In this document: in pieces, positions 22,708 to 34,399 of the stretch
How the letters are laid out: each line of letters opens with the position of its first letter
How positions within the stretch are numbered: position 1 is the stretch's first letter
Source of the DNA: Rhodocollybia butyracea
Lineage: Eukaryota > Basidiomycota > Agaricomycetes > Agaricales > Omphalotaceae
Direction: 5' to 3'
DNA: 64,000 nucleotides
Assembly: GCA_015501585.1 (NCBI GenBank)
Contig: JADNRY010000063.1
Span: 124,001-188,000, forward strand
Made by a program: the position numbers and the translations under genes
The notes under the pieces: generated by a model
Databases searched by the model: none
Told to the model about the DNA's origin: nothing
The model's input: the letters and a program-made list of their open reading frames with translations, nothing else

Positions 22708-24670
22708 ATGAGCAACAACTTCTTACTTTCAATTATCATGTCATACATTTCATTGCCTTATCCCAACCGTATCCCACCCTTTCCTCAATATCTGAAGACA
22801 GATCTGGATCAATGTATTGCAGAACACAAATCTCTCCATTCAAGTTTCAGTGAAGCTGGTCGGAGATCTCAAAGTAGTACATGTCTAATATCTGACACTG
22901 AACTGGAGATTTGGCGCCAACCTTGGCTGGAAGCTTGGCTGGCAAATCCTGACAAAGTGTGTTACTTGATAAGGTACCATAAAATCCTGACCATTTGATA
23001 GAGCAAAGCAATTTTGGAATGGTTGGAAGAAGCTATCTATATCGGCGATTTTGAAGACATCACTGAAACAGATGCACTAAATGTTTTTCTGAGTGTTTTT
23101 GTACTGATGTCTTATAATCAGCTGGATATGGCCATAACACAACTGGCAGCTTGGCAGCGCTATATCGCTCTCAACGTAAGTTTCAAGATTACATATCTTA
23201 TCAACCTTACTGATCTCTCATTCTAACCTTCAGTTCTCTCGACGCCAACAAAACTTAGTTTTAGACATCATCCATGAAGTGGAAGATGAGCTTGATGAAC
23301 TCGGCAAATCATCCAACTTAGAACCCAACTTAGAACCTCTGCAGAGTACATCTGAGTCGGAATCAAGGTATATAAATAAATCTCAACATTGGCAGCAAAG
23401 TTTGCAGGATAATCTTCTAAATGTGAGATAGACGATTGTTTTTCAGGCATATAATAATCTTTATTTAGACTTCTGAGGACAGCACCATAGTGTTCGAATT
23501 AAAGCAACACACAGTAGCTCTGACAATACAAAGCATGAAAAAGATAACTCCTTTGGTCTTCAAGACTGCAGAATTCACCAACGCCGTTGCGGTATGAATA
23601 GAAAATTTCTTTGTACATAGTAAATGAATTTAATTATCAGAAATCGGGTCTGGCCTTAACCATTCTCAAATTAAGTCACCCAGCTTACGGCTATAACCAT
23701 TCCCAAGATCCTCACCACGCACGTCTACTGCGTCTTCATGGTTTTGGCCTGGTATTGGGAGACATCTTAGCTCGTTGGACTCCGGAGGTTTGGGCTTCTG
23801 AAGCAGGGATGCTATTATCCAGTAATCCTGTCCCTAAATACAATACCTTGAGTGTTCAGTTTGAGCCCAATGATACAGCTTGAAATATAATTACATTTAG
23901 GGGAATCACAAGCAGATGATCAAGGGAAAGGATTTATTCAATGCTTTGGCTAAATATCCCTCCTTATTCCACATGTGGCAAATCCAGCAGCAGTTTATTT
24001 TTTATGTTCTGAAGAGAACTTTATGGTAGCTTGGGAACAGTGGCTATCATGGTCATTGGATGCTGCTGGATACAGGGTATGGTTAAAAGGTTCATTTAGT
24101 TTCACTGGAAGTTTTATTCATTTTACAGGTCTACAATGTGAGAGTGCCAGATCTCTATTGGAACACCATGAAGTATCTCAAAGATCTTACGGGCAATGCA
24201 CATAATTTTTCTGGAATTCGGGAAACTTGGGATCCTACAATCCTTTTGATTGTAGAGGAAACTCTTTTACTCCGTGGATTTCTCGAGGAATTAGATGTGC
24301 ATGCACATAATCCCGAGGTGAAACATTGCTCCAAATGCACAGAACAGCCTATGGAGAAACGTTGTGTACAACATGTAAATGTTACACTAAATGAAGAACC
24401 AGAGTTTATTTCACGATGGACAGGTGTTGGTGTTTCCAAAGTACCAACAGAACAACAGATGAAACCACGACGGGTAAGTAACTTGAGCTATATCTATTAT
24501 TGAATATTCAAGAATCAATACTTTAGGAACCTAAGGCAATGCAAAGTGTTGCCCAGATTATACATCCTGATGACATTGGGACTCATGGACTGAAATGTAT
24601 CATGGCAGATGAAGAAGTTTTACAACGATGTGGAAAACAGATCTTCAAGTTATTTAGGAACAATAAACTG
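22708..24670 (+). CDS. Unrecognised multi-exon gene upstream of the TET/JBP-like region
   Basis: Open exons near 22708-22998, 23014-23175, 23233-23368, 23470-23592, 23640-23883, 23975-24076, 24129-24474 and 24528-24669 are joined by plausible short introns (for example a GTAAGT donor at about 23176 and a CAG acceptor at 23232). The deduced product has a Cys pair block (HCSKCTEQPMEKRCVQH) near its C-terminal side that could bind metal. It may be the N-terminal part of the dioxygenase-like gene that follows, because spacing and strand agree, but I could not find a phase-consistent junction. No family recognised. Confidence 0.35.
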
Positions 24671-24758
24671 GTAAGATCAGATTCATATCATTTATGTCAG
24701 TTTATTGAGTATATTTACAGTGTGATTTTGTGTGATACAACACATTTTCTGATAGTAG

Positions 24759-25487
24759 TTTTGCGGAGATGCTACAGTACTCACAAAGCACACTAGGAGT
24801 CCAACCAGTTCATTGAGGAAGACGTTTTGCCTTCTGGACTACTGGTCAAATGATTCTGTTTGGTGCTCGGCAGCCTTCTGGTGGACGGCGGGCAGACCAT
24901 TACACTTTTTATGCTGGGATCACAGCGGAAACATATGAGGGAATAATTATTCTCTTTGAACAAGCGAAGGTATCTACAATCTTCATATTATATTTTCCTC
25001 ATTAACATATTTGGTCAGTTATCAGCTATGGTCATGCGAACTGCACGAGCAATTCGTCCAGAGTTAGTCAACAAGATAAACGAACAATCAAAAGCATGTG
25101 AACGTGTAGGTTTATCTGGATTAAACCTCTTCAGCTGTAAAGGATATACTGCTCCTCAGCACTGTGATGAAGACTGCACACCATCCCTCTGTGCACAGTT
25201 TAAACTCCAGGCTGAAAAAAAATGAAGTGAATTTGCATTTTGTGCTATCCAGTATGGATATTACATTGAGTCCCAAGCAAATACACTTTGGTGCGCTTTG
25301 ATTTCTTTCAATTTCTGGTTATTTTTAACAGTCTTAGTGCAGGAGTTTTGATTCAGGACTTCTTCATGGCACCATGCTTCCGTCAGAGAAGACAGTAATG
25401 CGTCTCCATGGTGGAGCAGCTTCCAGTGATGGAACTCATGTGACTACACGTAGGCGAGACCAGCGTCGGGCTGAACATAATCAGTGA
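24759..25487 (+). pseudogene. TET/JBP-family 2-oxoglutarate/Fe(II) dioxygenase-like domain
   Basis: Reading through two in-frame TGA codons (24814-24816 and 25223-25225) and two short introns (about 24970-25018 and 25289-25338) gives the double-stranded beta-helix pattern of fungal TET/JBP proteins. An H-x-D iron motif lies in YTAPQHCDED. Then come C-A-Q-F-K, a YGYYIE strand, and the distal iron/2-OG block L-L-H-G-T-M-L-P. The end is basic (RRRDQRRAEHN). Such enzymes oxidise 5-methylcytosine, and in mushrooms many copies travel with Kyakuja-Dileera-Zisupton transposons (established knowledge). The TGA codons make this copy a probable pseudogene; frames are otherwise preserved around both stops. 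Confidence 0.6.
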
Positions 25488-25779
25488 GTTTGTAGTGATT
25501 ATTACCTTCGTGAAGGAGCCTGGAGAGATCACCACTAATCAGTCAATATATAATATAATAAAAACATTTGAAGCGTGATTGAATACATGTAAGAGGGTCA
25601 GAAAGAGGCAGGAGAGAAATTTGTAAGCTATTCGATTGAATTTGTGATTCAACGGTTTTGTTTCAAGGTGTTGGAACACATATTTGAGAAGAAGAGGTCA
25701 TTATAGAAGTAGTGATATTTATGCTAGATCATATCCTATCTTTCAACATTATCCAAAACGTTAATACTAGCAAAATTTT

Positions 25780-26479
25780 TCATTGAATATCGATAATCTC
25801 TCGGGACACATTAACTCGTTCATCCGTCAAAGGTGCACCCAAAGCAATTGAAAGGTGGAGTACACTGTTATCAAAAACTGCTTGAACGTCAGCAGCCTAC
25901 CGTCAAAGTCAGAACAAAACCACTCAGAAAACTTGGGTGTATTTACCTTCGTCTCTGGGGGAACTGGCAGTTGTCGGAAAAATTCTCCGTATCTTCTTTC
26001 CCGTGAGATATATGAAGGAGGTAGTCCAAACCCCAACGACTGCTGCACCAAAGATGATAAACCGGATCTAACATCAACCATTGGATTGGAAGCAGGAGAG
26101 GAGGAAGTATGCATTCCGTGAGTATATGAATGTGGCGGAAGGGTAAATCCCCAGACATTAACACTTTGACCACGGCTTACAGAAGAGTCTACAAGCTAAC
26201 AATAAAAATAAATAAGATAGGGAACATGGGTCCAAGAAAAAACCTTTGTACCATAACATAGACGTCCTCCCAGCGTGCATCTGGCAGTTCAATATAGGCT
26301 TGAAGTATACTGGACCCTGGGTCATGATGACAATCCATTCTGGGTTGATAAAACCATCTAGTTTCTGCTCAGATATACTGGATTATCACTCCAAAGGTAG
26401 CCAATGGTGCGGTGGCGGCTGGCGGGAGTAGTGATCCAGGGTATGGAGGCGGAGGATTAACTGGTTGCGGGGATGACAT
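25780..26479 (-). pseudogene. Small heat-shock protein (Hsp20/alpha-crystallin-like), one in-frame TGA
   Basis: Exons on the minus strand: a Pro-rich start from ATG at 26479, then PRMDCHHDPGSSILQAYIEL and PDARWEDVYVMVQ, resembling the start of the alpha-crystallin domain. An intron of about 50 nt follows (donor near 26245). The next exon ends in SRERRYGEFFRQLPVPPETK, the conserved R-E-R-x-x-G-x-F-x-R-x-L block. After a GTAAAT intron the C-terminus carries DVQAVFDNSVLHLSIALG, matching the A-x-x-x-N-G-V-L beta strand. Stop at 25780-25782. An in-frame TGA at 26369-26371 falls just before the domain. Expected role: ATP-independent chaperone. The insertion between strands is longer and Ser-rich compared with typical members. 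Confidence 0.5.
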
Positions 26480-26827
26480 GGCACAAGTTGATTCTTTCAA
26501 GTTCAAGGCTTTATATATCTTTTAAAACAAGTTACGGTTACCACTTACGAACCTAACGTGGGGATATATAAGAAATACGGCATGGGCAGCTTCTAGTATT
26601 TAGACACTTATATTGGAACTTATCGAATCAAACTCTCATCATTTAGCCGCCCTCTTAGAACTTGCTTCAGGAAGTTCTGCGTATTCAAACAGGAAGGTCA
26701 AAGCAACTTTAACACAACATTGACAATTTATTAGATGTATGTAAGGAGCAAACGTCCAGGGTATACTGAGATAACAAAAGCAGATGTTAGGCCGCCAAAG
26801 TACGCATTAAGGTAAAAGTCCAAATGA

Positions 26828-29025
26828 TTAGAGTACGGTATAAGATCCAATAACATCGAGGAACTGAACAAGCCACCAGTGATGAATGGCTGCGTGTGGA
26901 CTTTGGAAAGGGCTATCACCGTCATAAGTATTGCGAAGGAGTTTAATGAGATAGGAAACAGGGATATGAACTGTATGCGTGCAGGTCTGGAAGGTACAAG
27001 TCCCAGCAGCAAGATATTGTTCTCGGTGGTTGCGAGCTCCTCAGCTTGTAATGTACATTGGATTGTCATCAGCCACAAGGAAAATCTATACGCCTAATCA
27101 GCTTCATCTCCGATGGATATCTGCAAACAAATATTCACCTTCAACGCATCACCCTCAGCCATGATTCGTGGTGCTCCAGAGACAGCCCAACAAAGTACCT
27201 CCATTCGAAATGTGCTGGAACCAATCCGTTCCAAATTGATATCCCGACTGAATCGATCTTTTTGAGAATCAAGTAGCTGAGGGCAGGGTGCCCCTCTCCC
27301 CACCAAGAATTCATGGAAGATGGTTTCAAAATCTTTTCCCATAAACTCTAGTCCAGCTTGAGCACAGGCATCCACCAGACTTTGGCTGACTGAGGGAGAC
27401 AATGTATCGATGATTTGAATATTCATATTGTCATAGTCTCAAATAACAGATATTTCTGCCATCTGAACAAACTCTTCAGGCCCACCATGAAAGCTTCGAA
27501 CAATCTTAGAGTAACTTTAGTATCAGGATAGTAGTCGAGCATGATGCTTATACACTCACATCAAAAAGGTCCAGCGATCCTGAACACGGCAACTTGAATC
27601 CTTCCAGGAAGAGCTGAAAGTAAGCATTTTTGACACCAACAGGGCCAATAATTGCATTATGAAGCATCTCAAAGGCCAGGGTTCGGTGTCTTTCCTCAGA
27701 ACGACCGTTCAAGACTCCAAGCTACCGTTACTTGAGTCAGCATCAAATAGGAAATGATTAAAAAAAAACTCACCTCACTGATATTATGAAATGTGGAAAA
27801 ATGGGTAAGAAACTGCGAGCTGCAAACATCATCATTGGGGTCAAGCATAAGCCAAGCATCAAGGGTTGTGACAAGAAAAGGAAAGTACAAAACAATAAGG
27901 TTGCGGTGAAGACAGTGCAGATTGCAGTTGTTCAGAAAATATATAAGAAGAAGCGGATTGAAGTGTCCAGGATATGATCCGTATACCAAGGCTAAAGCAG
28001 ATACTGCACCGTACAAGATAAGCTGTTTGCGTTTGAGGGGGGAAAGATCAGAAGTTTGTGTGTTGGGCATTGCTGTGAGCATTGTATGTTCATCGATGAG
28101 AGCAGTGCAGAATTCATCTTCATGATCAAAGTACGACTTGAACAATGCATTCATTACCTCTTGCTCAACACCCGGCCCACCAGAGACATAGACTGAATTT
28201 CCTTCCGAGGTGATGCGTGTCCTACCAGCAAGTACCTGGATTAGTTTGGGCAAGTTAATTAAAAAAAGATTGAGAACTTACCGAGCAAAGTGACGTGTTG
28301 GAGACAGTACTTGACTCCAATCATGACTACAAATTGCATCCTTCATTATCATCTCCATTTTCTGCACAAGTTCTGCGTCGGACGATCCCTCAATATCAAC
28401 ACCTCGGCATCCTCCCCCATGAATCTGAATATGACAGGTGTGAACAGTCTCAAAGATTCTCAATGTTTGTTCTGGGTTGAAAAACTCAGGAACTAAATCA
28501 AGGCGGCTAGGGAGCACCCATCGTGTTTCCCAGAGTTTCTCGGTTCCTAGGGATGATGAGGTCTATAGATGAAATTAGGTGCTACAAAACAAACTAACAG
28601 AAAAATCACAACGTACACAGGTCATTAAGTTGGAGCTGATGGTGGGGCTGGACAGAGGGGTTGGAGCTACCGCAGGAGGGGAGGCAGCAAGGCTTGCTAC
28701 GGGCTGAGATACGAAAGGTGCAGGAGTCAACAATTGTGCAACGACCCTTGCCTTTTGGAGTATATTTAACAAATATCAATTATGCAACAGCGCAACATAC
28801 CTTGTCGACTTCTTCCTCCACTGAGGTTACACACTCTTGAGACTGTTCCATGGCCTCCTCATCCAGGTCAGGAACATCCACGGAATCAACATCATGACGA
28901 AACAAGCCATAGACCCTCTGCGAGATGCAACAGTGAGTTCGAACAAGGTTTTTCTCGCCCAAAAAGACTTTGGAGAGATTCAAACTGGCCTCAAGCGGGT
29001 ATCGACGCAGGACTGCATTGCGCAA
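26828..29025 (-). CDS. HECT-like domain protein of Agaricomycete type, probably decayed
   Basis: Multi-exon on the minus strand: about 29025-28803, 28745-28620, 28560-28280, 28235-27780, 27720-27560, 27426-27100 and a last stretch ending at a TAA at 26828-26830. Clear blocks are the SGGPGVEQEV motif (28150 region), FRMEVLCWAVSGAPRIM (27180 region) and a C-terminus reading FQTCTHTVHIPVSYL, then A-A-I-H-H-W-W-L-V-Q-F-L-D-V-I-G. I know these from large Agaricomycete proteins annotated as HECT-like, that is, possible ubiquitin transferases. I did not see an unambiguous catalytic Cys. The last exon is shifted against its neighbour near 27060, so the copy may not be functional. Confidence 0.4.
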
Positions 29026-29029
29026 TGAT

Positions 29030-29740
29030 CAGCGTACATCGGCAATAAGGAATCAGATATACTCACTGGCAAAGATATGGAAATGGTTTTCCCGCGTAAG
29101 AGCCCATCGTGAAACTGCAAAGTCGTAGGAGTTATTAAGTAGGTCCACCAAGTTTGTTCGCTCGCTCAACCATTACAAGTGAAAAGTAGCTATACAAACG
29201 GAAGTATGGAACGAAAATCATGCTCAAGTGTGCTTTTCCCACTTCTAAATCCTAAAACGGAAGGTAAAAGTTATTTCCTAAGAAGTCTGTGCCACGGTCC
29301 GGAGCCGCTTTCCAGGTCCCTCTATCGAGGATCGCCAATTACCAACCTCATAGAGGGAACTGTCACAGGTCTAAGAGGTTCCAATGATTGAGGTGCAGCG
29401 GTCAAAAAGAAATAAGAACCAAAAAAGATAAGAACATTGTAATGTCATCCTAAGACGTAAAAGTAAGTGTTGAACGAAGTATTCAGCCTCAGTTAGACAC
29501 AGAAATGTCGAACGACTGAGGGTAGAAAATAGGAAAAATTCGCTACTCGTTTACATGAAGTCCATTACCGAGTAGGTGATTCAATCCCTCATGAAAACGA
29601 TCATGTAATAAGTACAAGAAAATGTAAGTAAATAGTAATAAGTATATGACCGAAGAGTAGATGAATAAGAGAGAAAAAGGATAGATGTGCAATAAAGCAC
29701 AAAATAGGAAAGGGATTTGATGGGACTCATCAAGTAGAGG
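29030..29740. other. Junction of the decayed gene block with the caspase-like array
   Basis: Non-coding. The piece around 29366-29450 (agaggttccaatgattgagg and following) recurs at 37323-37390, the end of the trailing block of the first duplication unit. It therefore probably marks the original left border of the duplicated unit. Confidence 0.45.
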
Positions 29741-29789
29741 TAAGACTACGCCACTCGGGCAAAATATGATTATCCTCGTTTCTAGCGCT

Positions 29790-30012
29790 CAAAGGCAAAC
29801 CGCAGCCTAGCCATCTTCCTGCAACCTTTTGGAATGGCATCACAAGTTCAAGGTCGGGGCTCCCGATAACATACCGATAGGTGGTCGTGGGGTTACGGCC
29901 GAGGGGAGACCTGAGTACAGAGAGTAATACATGTTGGAACGAAGGAAGGAAGAAAAAAACCGGCGTGGTCCCATTGATGAACGGCCGGAGCCCGCGCAAC
30001 CTAGTCAAAGGC
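29790..30012 (-). repeat. Extra copy of the caspase-like C-terminal tail cassette
   Basis: About 218 bp repeating the last roughly 55 codons of cas1 (30013 onward), followed by a spacer that contains ggtcccattgatgaacggcc. It is disabled by indels and lies directly downstream of the cas1 stop. Two similar cassettes follow cas3. Confidence 0.7.
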
Positions 30013-31450
30013 TCATGCGAACCACAGCCTAGCTGTCTTTCTTCCTGCAACAAATGCTGTTTGGAATGGCATCACAAGGTCGGGACTCCCGATAATATCC
30101 CGATACGTGGTCGTGGGGCTATGGCCAAGGGGTGACCTGAGTGCAGCGAGGAACCGGGAAGTAAAGTAGCCTTGGCTCACTCCTGTTGCCCTATTTTTGT
30201 ATTCGAGTGCTTCTTCATACTCTTTAGCAGCAGCAATCAATACGTGTGATTTCATATTGGCACAGAAGTTTGGATCAGCGGTGCGGGGTCTGTCCGGCGA
30301 TAGACATCTCGCCTCATCTGCAGCTTTGAACATGAGCGGTACAGCCGACGGAATGGAAGGACAGTAACGGGATGTAAGGAATTCTTTATCCCCCAACTGC
30401 AGCGAATTAAAGGCATTAGAACAGCCCCGTACCCCGCTACTAGAATGACAGCAATCTAGAACAAGTGTGATGTTGGGGCACTTTTTTTTTGCTATCTCGC
30501 CAAAGATGACGTTGATCTCGCGGTCACTGATGTCCACGACGAGCTCCGCGGTCCCATCTGTGTTCGGCTTCCATGTGTTGCGGTCTACAGGAGAAATTGC
30601 CTCGATGGATCCAGTGTAACCCGCACCCGTCGCAGGGTAGCTTTGGCCGTGCCCAGCGTAGTAGATAATAATAGAATCGTCGGGTTTGATGTTAGGATTA
30701 TCGTGGAGGTGGTATAGTGCGTTCAAGATATTCTCCCGTGTCGGACTCGGAGTGTTGCGTGGCCAAGGAATGGCTTGGAGAGGAGGAAGAATCTCGTTGC
30801 CAGTCGGGGAGAGGAGAAGCGTGATTTGGTTGGCGGGCACGGAAAGGTCGCGTATAACATAGTCGCGAAAGAGCAGTGCGTCGTTCACGCATCCTTGGAG
30901 CGGCGTAGTTCTTGGGTCGTGATATTTGTTAATGCCTACAATCACGACGTGAAAACGACGACCATTCGTTTTCTAAACAAGAAAAAGAAAAAATGAGCTG
31001 CTTCCTGTGGGTAGTTGAATTCTACGCACTTTCAGGCTATTAGAGACGTTTTGTTGAATGTGATGAATCTTGCCACTGGTTTGCTGTAGCTCTACGCTGG
31101 ATAGCTGCTGTAAGAATTTGAACAGCTCGTCGGGATTGACTATTTTGAATGTGGGTTGAATGCGCGTAGAGGATCGAAAAAGAGCTCACCATTCAACGCA
31201 TCAGTCGGATGCTGTGCTTTCCACTGCTTCATCGCCATCTTCATTCTCTCTTGGATTTCGATGTCCTCGAGCCGCTTAATGGCAGTCACATTATCGCGGT
31301 CGACGCGCTTGTGTGCAGACACTAAGTCCTGCCAATGGTAATCCTTGCCTGTGATTGACATTTGTCAGCAAAGCATTTGGGTTATTATCTTTTTGCTTTA
31401 CCATTATTGTGCGGATGGCCGGAGGAGGTTCGAGGAGTTCTTAGAGTCAT
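30013..31450 (-). CDS. Caspase-like protease cas1 (peptidase C14 family)
   Basis: Four exons: 31402-31450, 31190-31348, 31030-31139 and 30013-30972; phases agree, giving 425 residues. Exon 1 is short and variable (MTLRTPRTSSG). Exons 2 and 3 code for a charged, probably helical N-terminal part starting GKDYHWQDLV. Exon 4 is the caspase fold: first strand VVIVGINKYHD, catalytic His in IIIYYAGHGQSY, catalytic Cys in LVLDCCHSSSG (second Cys), and a C-terminus ending GRKTARLWFA. By family knowledge a Cys protease resembling metacaspases, with possible roles in regulated cell death. Group A with cas3 and cas5. Head to head with cas2, sharing a 1.4-kb divergent promoter region. Confidence 0.85.
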
Positions 31451-32877
31451 CCCAAAAAGAGGGTACTGCGACTTAAGAGAAGGCTAGGCCAACCATCTCC
31501 TTGCAACGATATTATATGCCTAGGTCGGCATCAGTACGTTAATATCAGCTGTCAGTGTTGAAAACTTCCAGCATACAATGTTTTAAAAGCTATTATAGTT
31601 ATCTGAAAACCTACGCCTAGCGTGATTTGACATCTAAATTTTAATGTATCCAGATTCCAAATACATACTAGCTGTTATAACATTTTTTGAATACTCACGC
31701 TACCGCTCATGCATGATTATGATCACTTTGCCAACCGAACAGGCTTTTACATATGTAGCCTATGTAATAGTGTCATCTGTACACCTGTAAAGTATTCTCT
31801 GCAGCTGTTTACAAAGTTTCCATTTCCTATAATAATTCTCATTCTCAATTATACTTGTTATATTCGAGTCGTCTGAACGCGACACGTCAATACAGCTGAA
31901 TACGAACAAGAATACGAATTCATAGAATAGTTTTGGAAAAACACCACTTAGGGCCTGTTCGGCAACACGAATCTGGATTTTGTGTGATTTTGCCAGAGGC
32001 AAGATTTTGAAGACTTATATAAAATGTTCGGATCAGCTGGCCGGTCGCCATGACTCTGGAAATGTCATAAATGACATCCTGCCCTGACATGTCGGACGTT
32101 CCTCTCGCTGTCCCGCAAGTCGTCCCAACCACTCTCAATGATGCCACACAGTGACCAACATGTTCTGGTCATCATCTTTTAATGTAATTGTATATTATTG
32201 TTAAAGCGATTTTATTCCTCTATATTGTCTAAGCAAGTGAAACCTAAAGTAAAAACTACGTTTGAGAGCGGCGGGCATGTCTGAGCATCGAGCGGGGTGT
32301 TGACCTCAACATGGAAAAAACGTCTGACAGGCTGTGACAGCATGCGCGTTTACACGGAGCGCTCAACTGGCTGATCCGAGTAATACTTACAAATGTTTGA
32401 TGGCTTTTTTATATGGTGGCAATACCTGGCAAAATCCCAACAAAATCTAGATTCGTGTTGCCGAACAGGCCCTCAGTAAGGAGCGTTTTATAGAAACTAT
32501 TCTACGATTTCGTATTCAGCTGTAATCCACCTTGGTTCCGCCTCGGTTCCACCATCTTGATGCACAAAATATGATATGTATGTGTAAGTCAAAACTTTAA
32601 TTGGGAAAAATTTACTTGATATAGTTTTCTATGCACATTGTAGTATCTAAATACTACCCTTGCAAGATTCCGTCAAGTAAGATATATGGAGTCGGTTTTG
32701 ATGTCGGCTTTTCCTTGTCGGTATCTTCCTTCCTCGTCAAAGCGTTATATATGTATCAGGCTCTATTATCCCTCTTCTTATATATAAGTCACATCGTTTT
32801 TTCAGTTTCCAAGTCATATCTAGCCCACATTGCTAGAACCCACAGTCCTTATACTTTTCCAGTTGACTTACTTTGCA
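31451..32877. promoter_or_regulatory. Divergent intergenic region between cas1 and cas2
   Basis: Aligns with the 0.65-kb region between cas3 and cas4 but carries an extra fold-back insertion (31892-32523). AT-rich and without ORFs. It must hold both promoters. No specific factor site could be assigned. Confidence 0.55.
31951..32472. mobile_element. MITE with about 33-bp terminal inverted repeats, Harbinger-like ends
   Basis: Left end gggcctgttcggcaacacga and onward (31951-31984) is repeated inverted at 32441-32472. The flanking trinucleotides are TTA and TCA. GGGCCTGTT ends and a 3-bp TNA target recall PIF/Harbinger MITEs. No transposase inside. It sits within a further inverted pair, acagctgaatacgaa (31892-31906) and its complement at 32509-32523. 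Confidence 0.7.
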
Positions 32878-34399
32878 ATGGCAATTGCTCCACGAGGCTT
32901 CGCAGAGGATGTCGACGAAGACAAAGATTTGAACGGAGCGCCTGCCCCAGACGATGTCCTGACTCAAAGCCTCCGGCAGCTCAAGGAATCAGGTAGCTCG
33001 TACGGAAAGACAACCTGTAACTTTGCTAATGATGTTAAACAGGCAACGATTATTATGGGCTTGTCCCCACACACAAGCGCAACGACCCTGACATTGTGGA
33101 TGTCATCAAGCAGCTCAAGGTCATCGATCCCCAAATCGAAGAGAGAATGAAGGTGGCAGAGGGGTTGTGGAAAGCCCGCTATCCGAGTAATACATCGGAT
33201 GGTCTGTTCCTCGTTAATTCTCTATGCGCATCAAACTCACGTTGAGAATAGTTGATATCGACGAACTGCTCAAAGAATTCCAGGAGCATTCCAGCAAAGG
33301 AGAGTCCGTGGAACCCACTTTGAGACGTCTTGACGAGCTTGGTCATCTCAACAAAAAAAGATATAACTTGATCCTTCGTCTACGGAAAACAAGTGACAAG
33401 AATGATCATATCGATGTTCGTCCTCCACAAAATGTCTCTAATGGCTTGGACGTGCGTCAAATTCCACTACCTGAAGAAAGAAGCTTTACTTCTGTATTTG
33501 TTGAGAACACGACCGGTCGTCGCTTCCATGTCGTGATCGTGGGCATCAACGAATATGACGACCAAAGCACGCCGTCACTCAAAGGATCCGTGAATGACGC
33601 ACTGCTCTTTCGCGACTATGTTCTCCATGACCTTTCCGTGCCCGCCGAGCAGATCACGACTCTCATCTCTTCGACTGGCGACGGAATTCTCCCTGACATT
33701 CCTTTGCCACTCAGGCCTCAGAGTCCGACACGGAAGAATATCCTGAACGCACTATGCGACCTCCATGATAATCCCAATATTAAACCCGACGATTCTATCA
33801 TCATCTTCTACGCAGGACACGGTCAAAGCTACTCTGCAAAGGATGCGGGTAAGGATGCGGGTAAGGATGTGGGCAACGAGTGCACTCCCCTCAACACTGG
33901 ATCCATTGAAGCTATTTCTCCTGTAGATCGCAACACAGGGGAAAACTTTAGGGTTCCGGACATCAGTGATCGCGAGATCAATGTCATCCTTGGCGAAATA
34001 GCAAAAAAGTGCCCCAACATTACACTCATTCTTGATTGCTGTCATGCTGGTGGCGCGACAAGGGGTGCCAGTGACTCGCTGTCTTTTGGAGATATGGAAA
34101 ATCTCACGCCCCGTTCCTGCCCTCCCATTCTATCTGTAACCGACATGCTCAAAGCCGCAGATGCGGAGAGTCGCCTATCGCCAGATAGACCCCGCACTGC
34201 TGACCCAAACTTCCGAGCCAATATGAAGTCGCATGTGCTCATCGCTGCAGCTAAAGACTATGAACAGGCGCATGAGTTCACTGACAAGAACACTAGAGTG
34301 ACTCAAGGTTTCTTCACTTCCCGACTCCTCTCTGCACTCAGGTCACCTCTCGGTCGTAGTCCGACAACGACTTATCTGGATCTTATCCGGAGATGGTAA
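32878..34399 (+). CDS. Caspase-like protease cas2, C-terminus truncated by frameshift
   Basis: Exons 32878-32992, 33043-33201, 33252-33451 and 33506-34399; phases agree, giving 455 residues. Starts MAIAPRGFAEDVDEDKD, an acidic first exon. The N-terminal helical part is followed by VVIVGINEYDD, IIIFYAGHGQSY and LILDCCHAGGATRG, so both catalytic residues are present. After TTYLDLIRRW the frame meets a stop: a deletion of about 8 bp removes S-P-D-L, and the usual last 22 residues (MPFQTAFVAGRK..LWFA) are found in another frame at 34396-34459. Intron 3 (54 nt) is a multiple of three and has no stop, so it could also be retained. Group B with cas4, cas6 and cas8. Confidence 0.82.
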
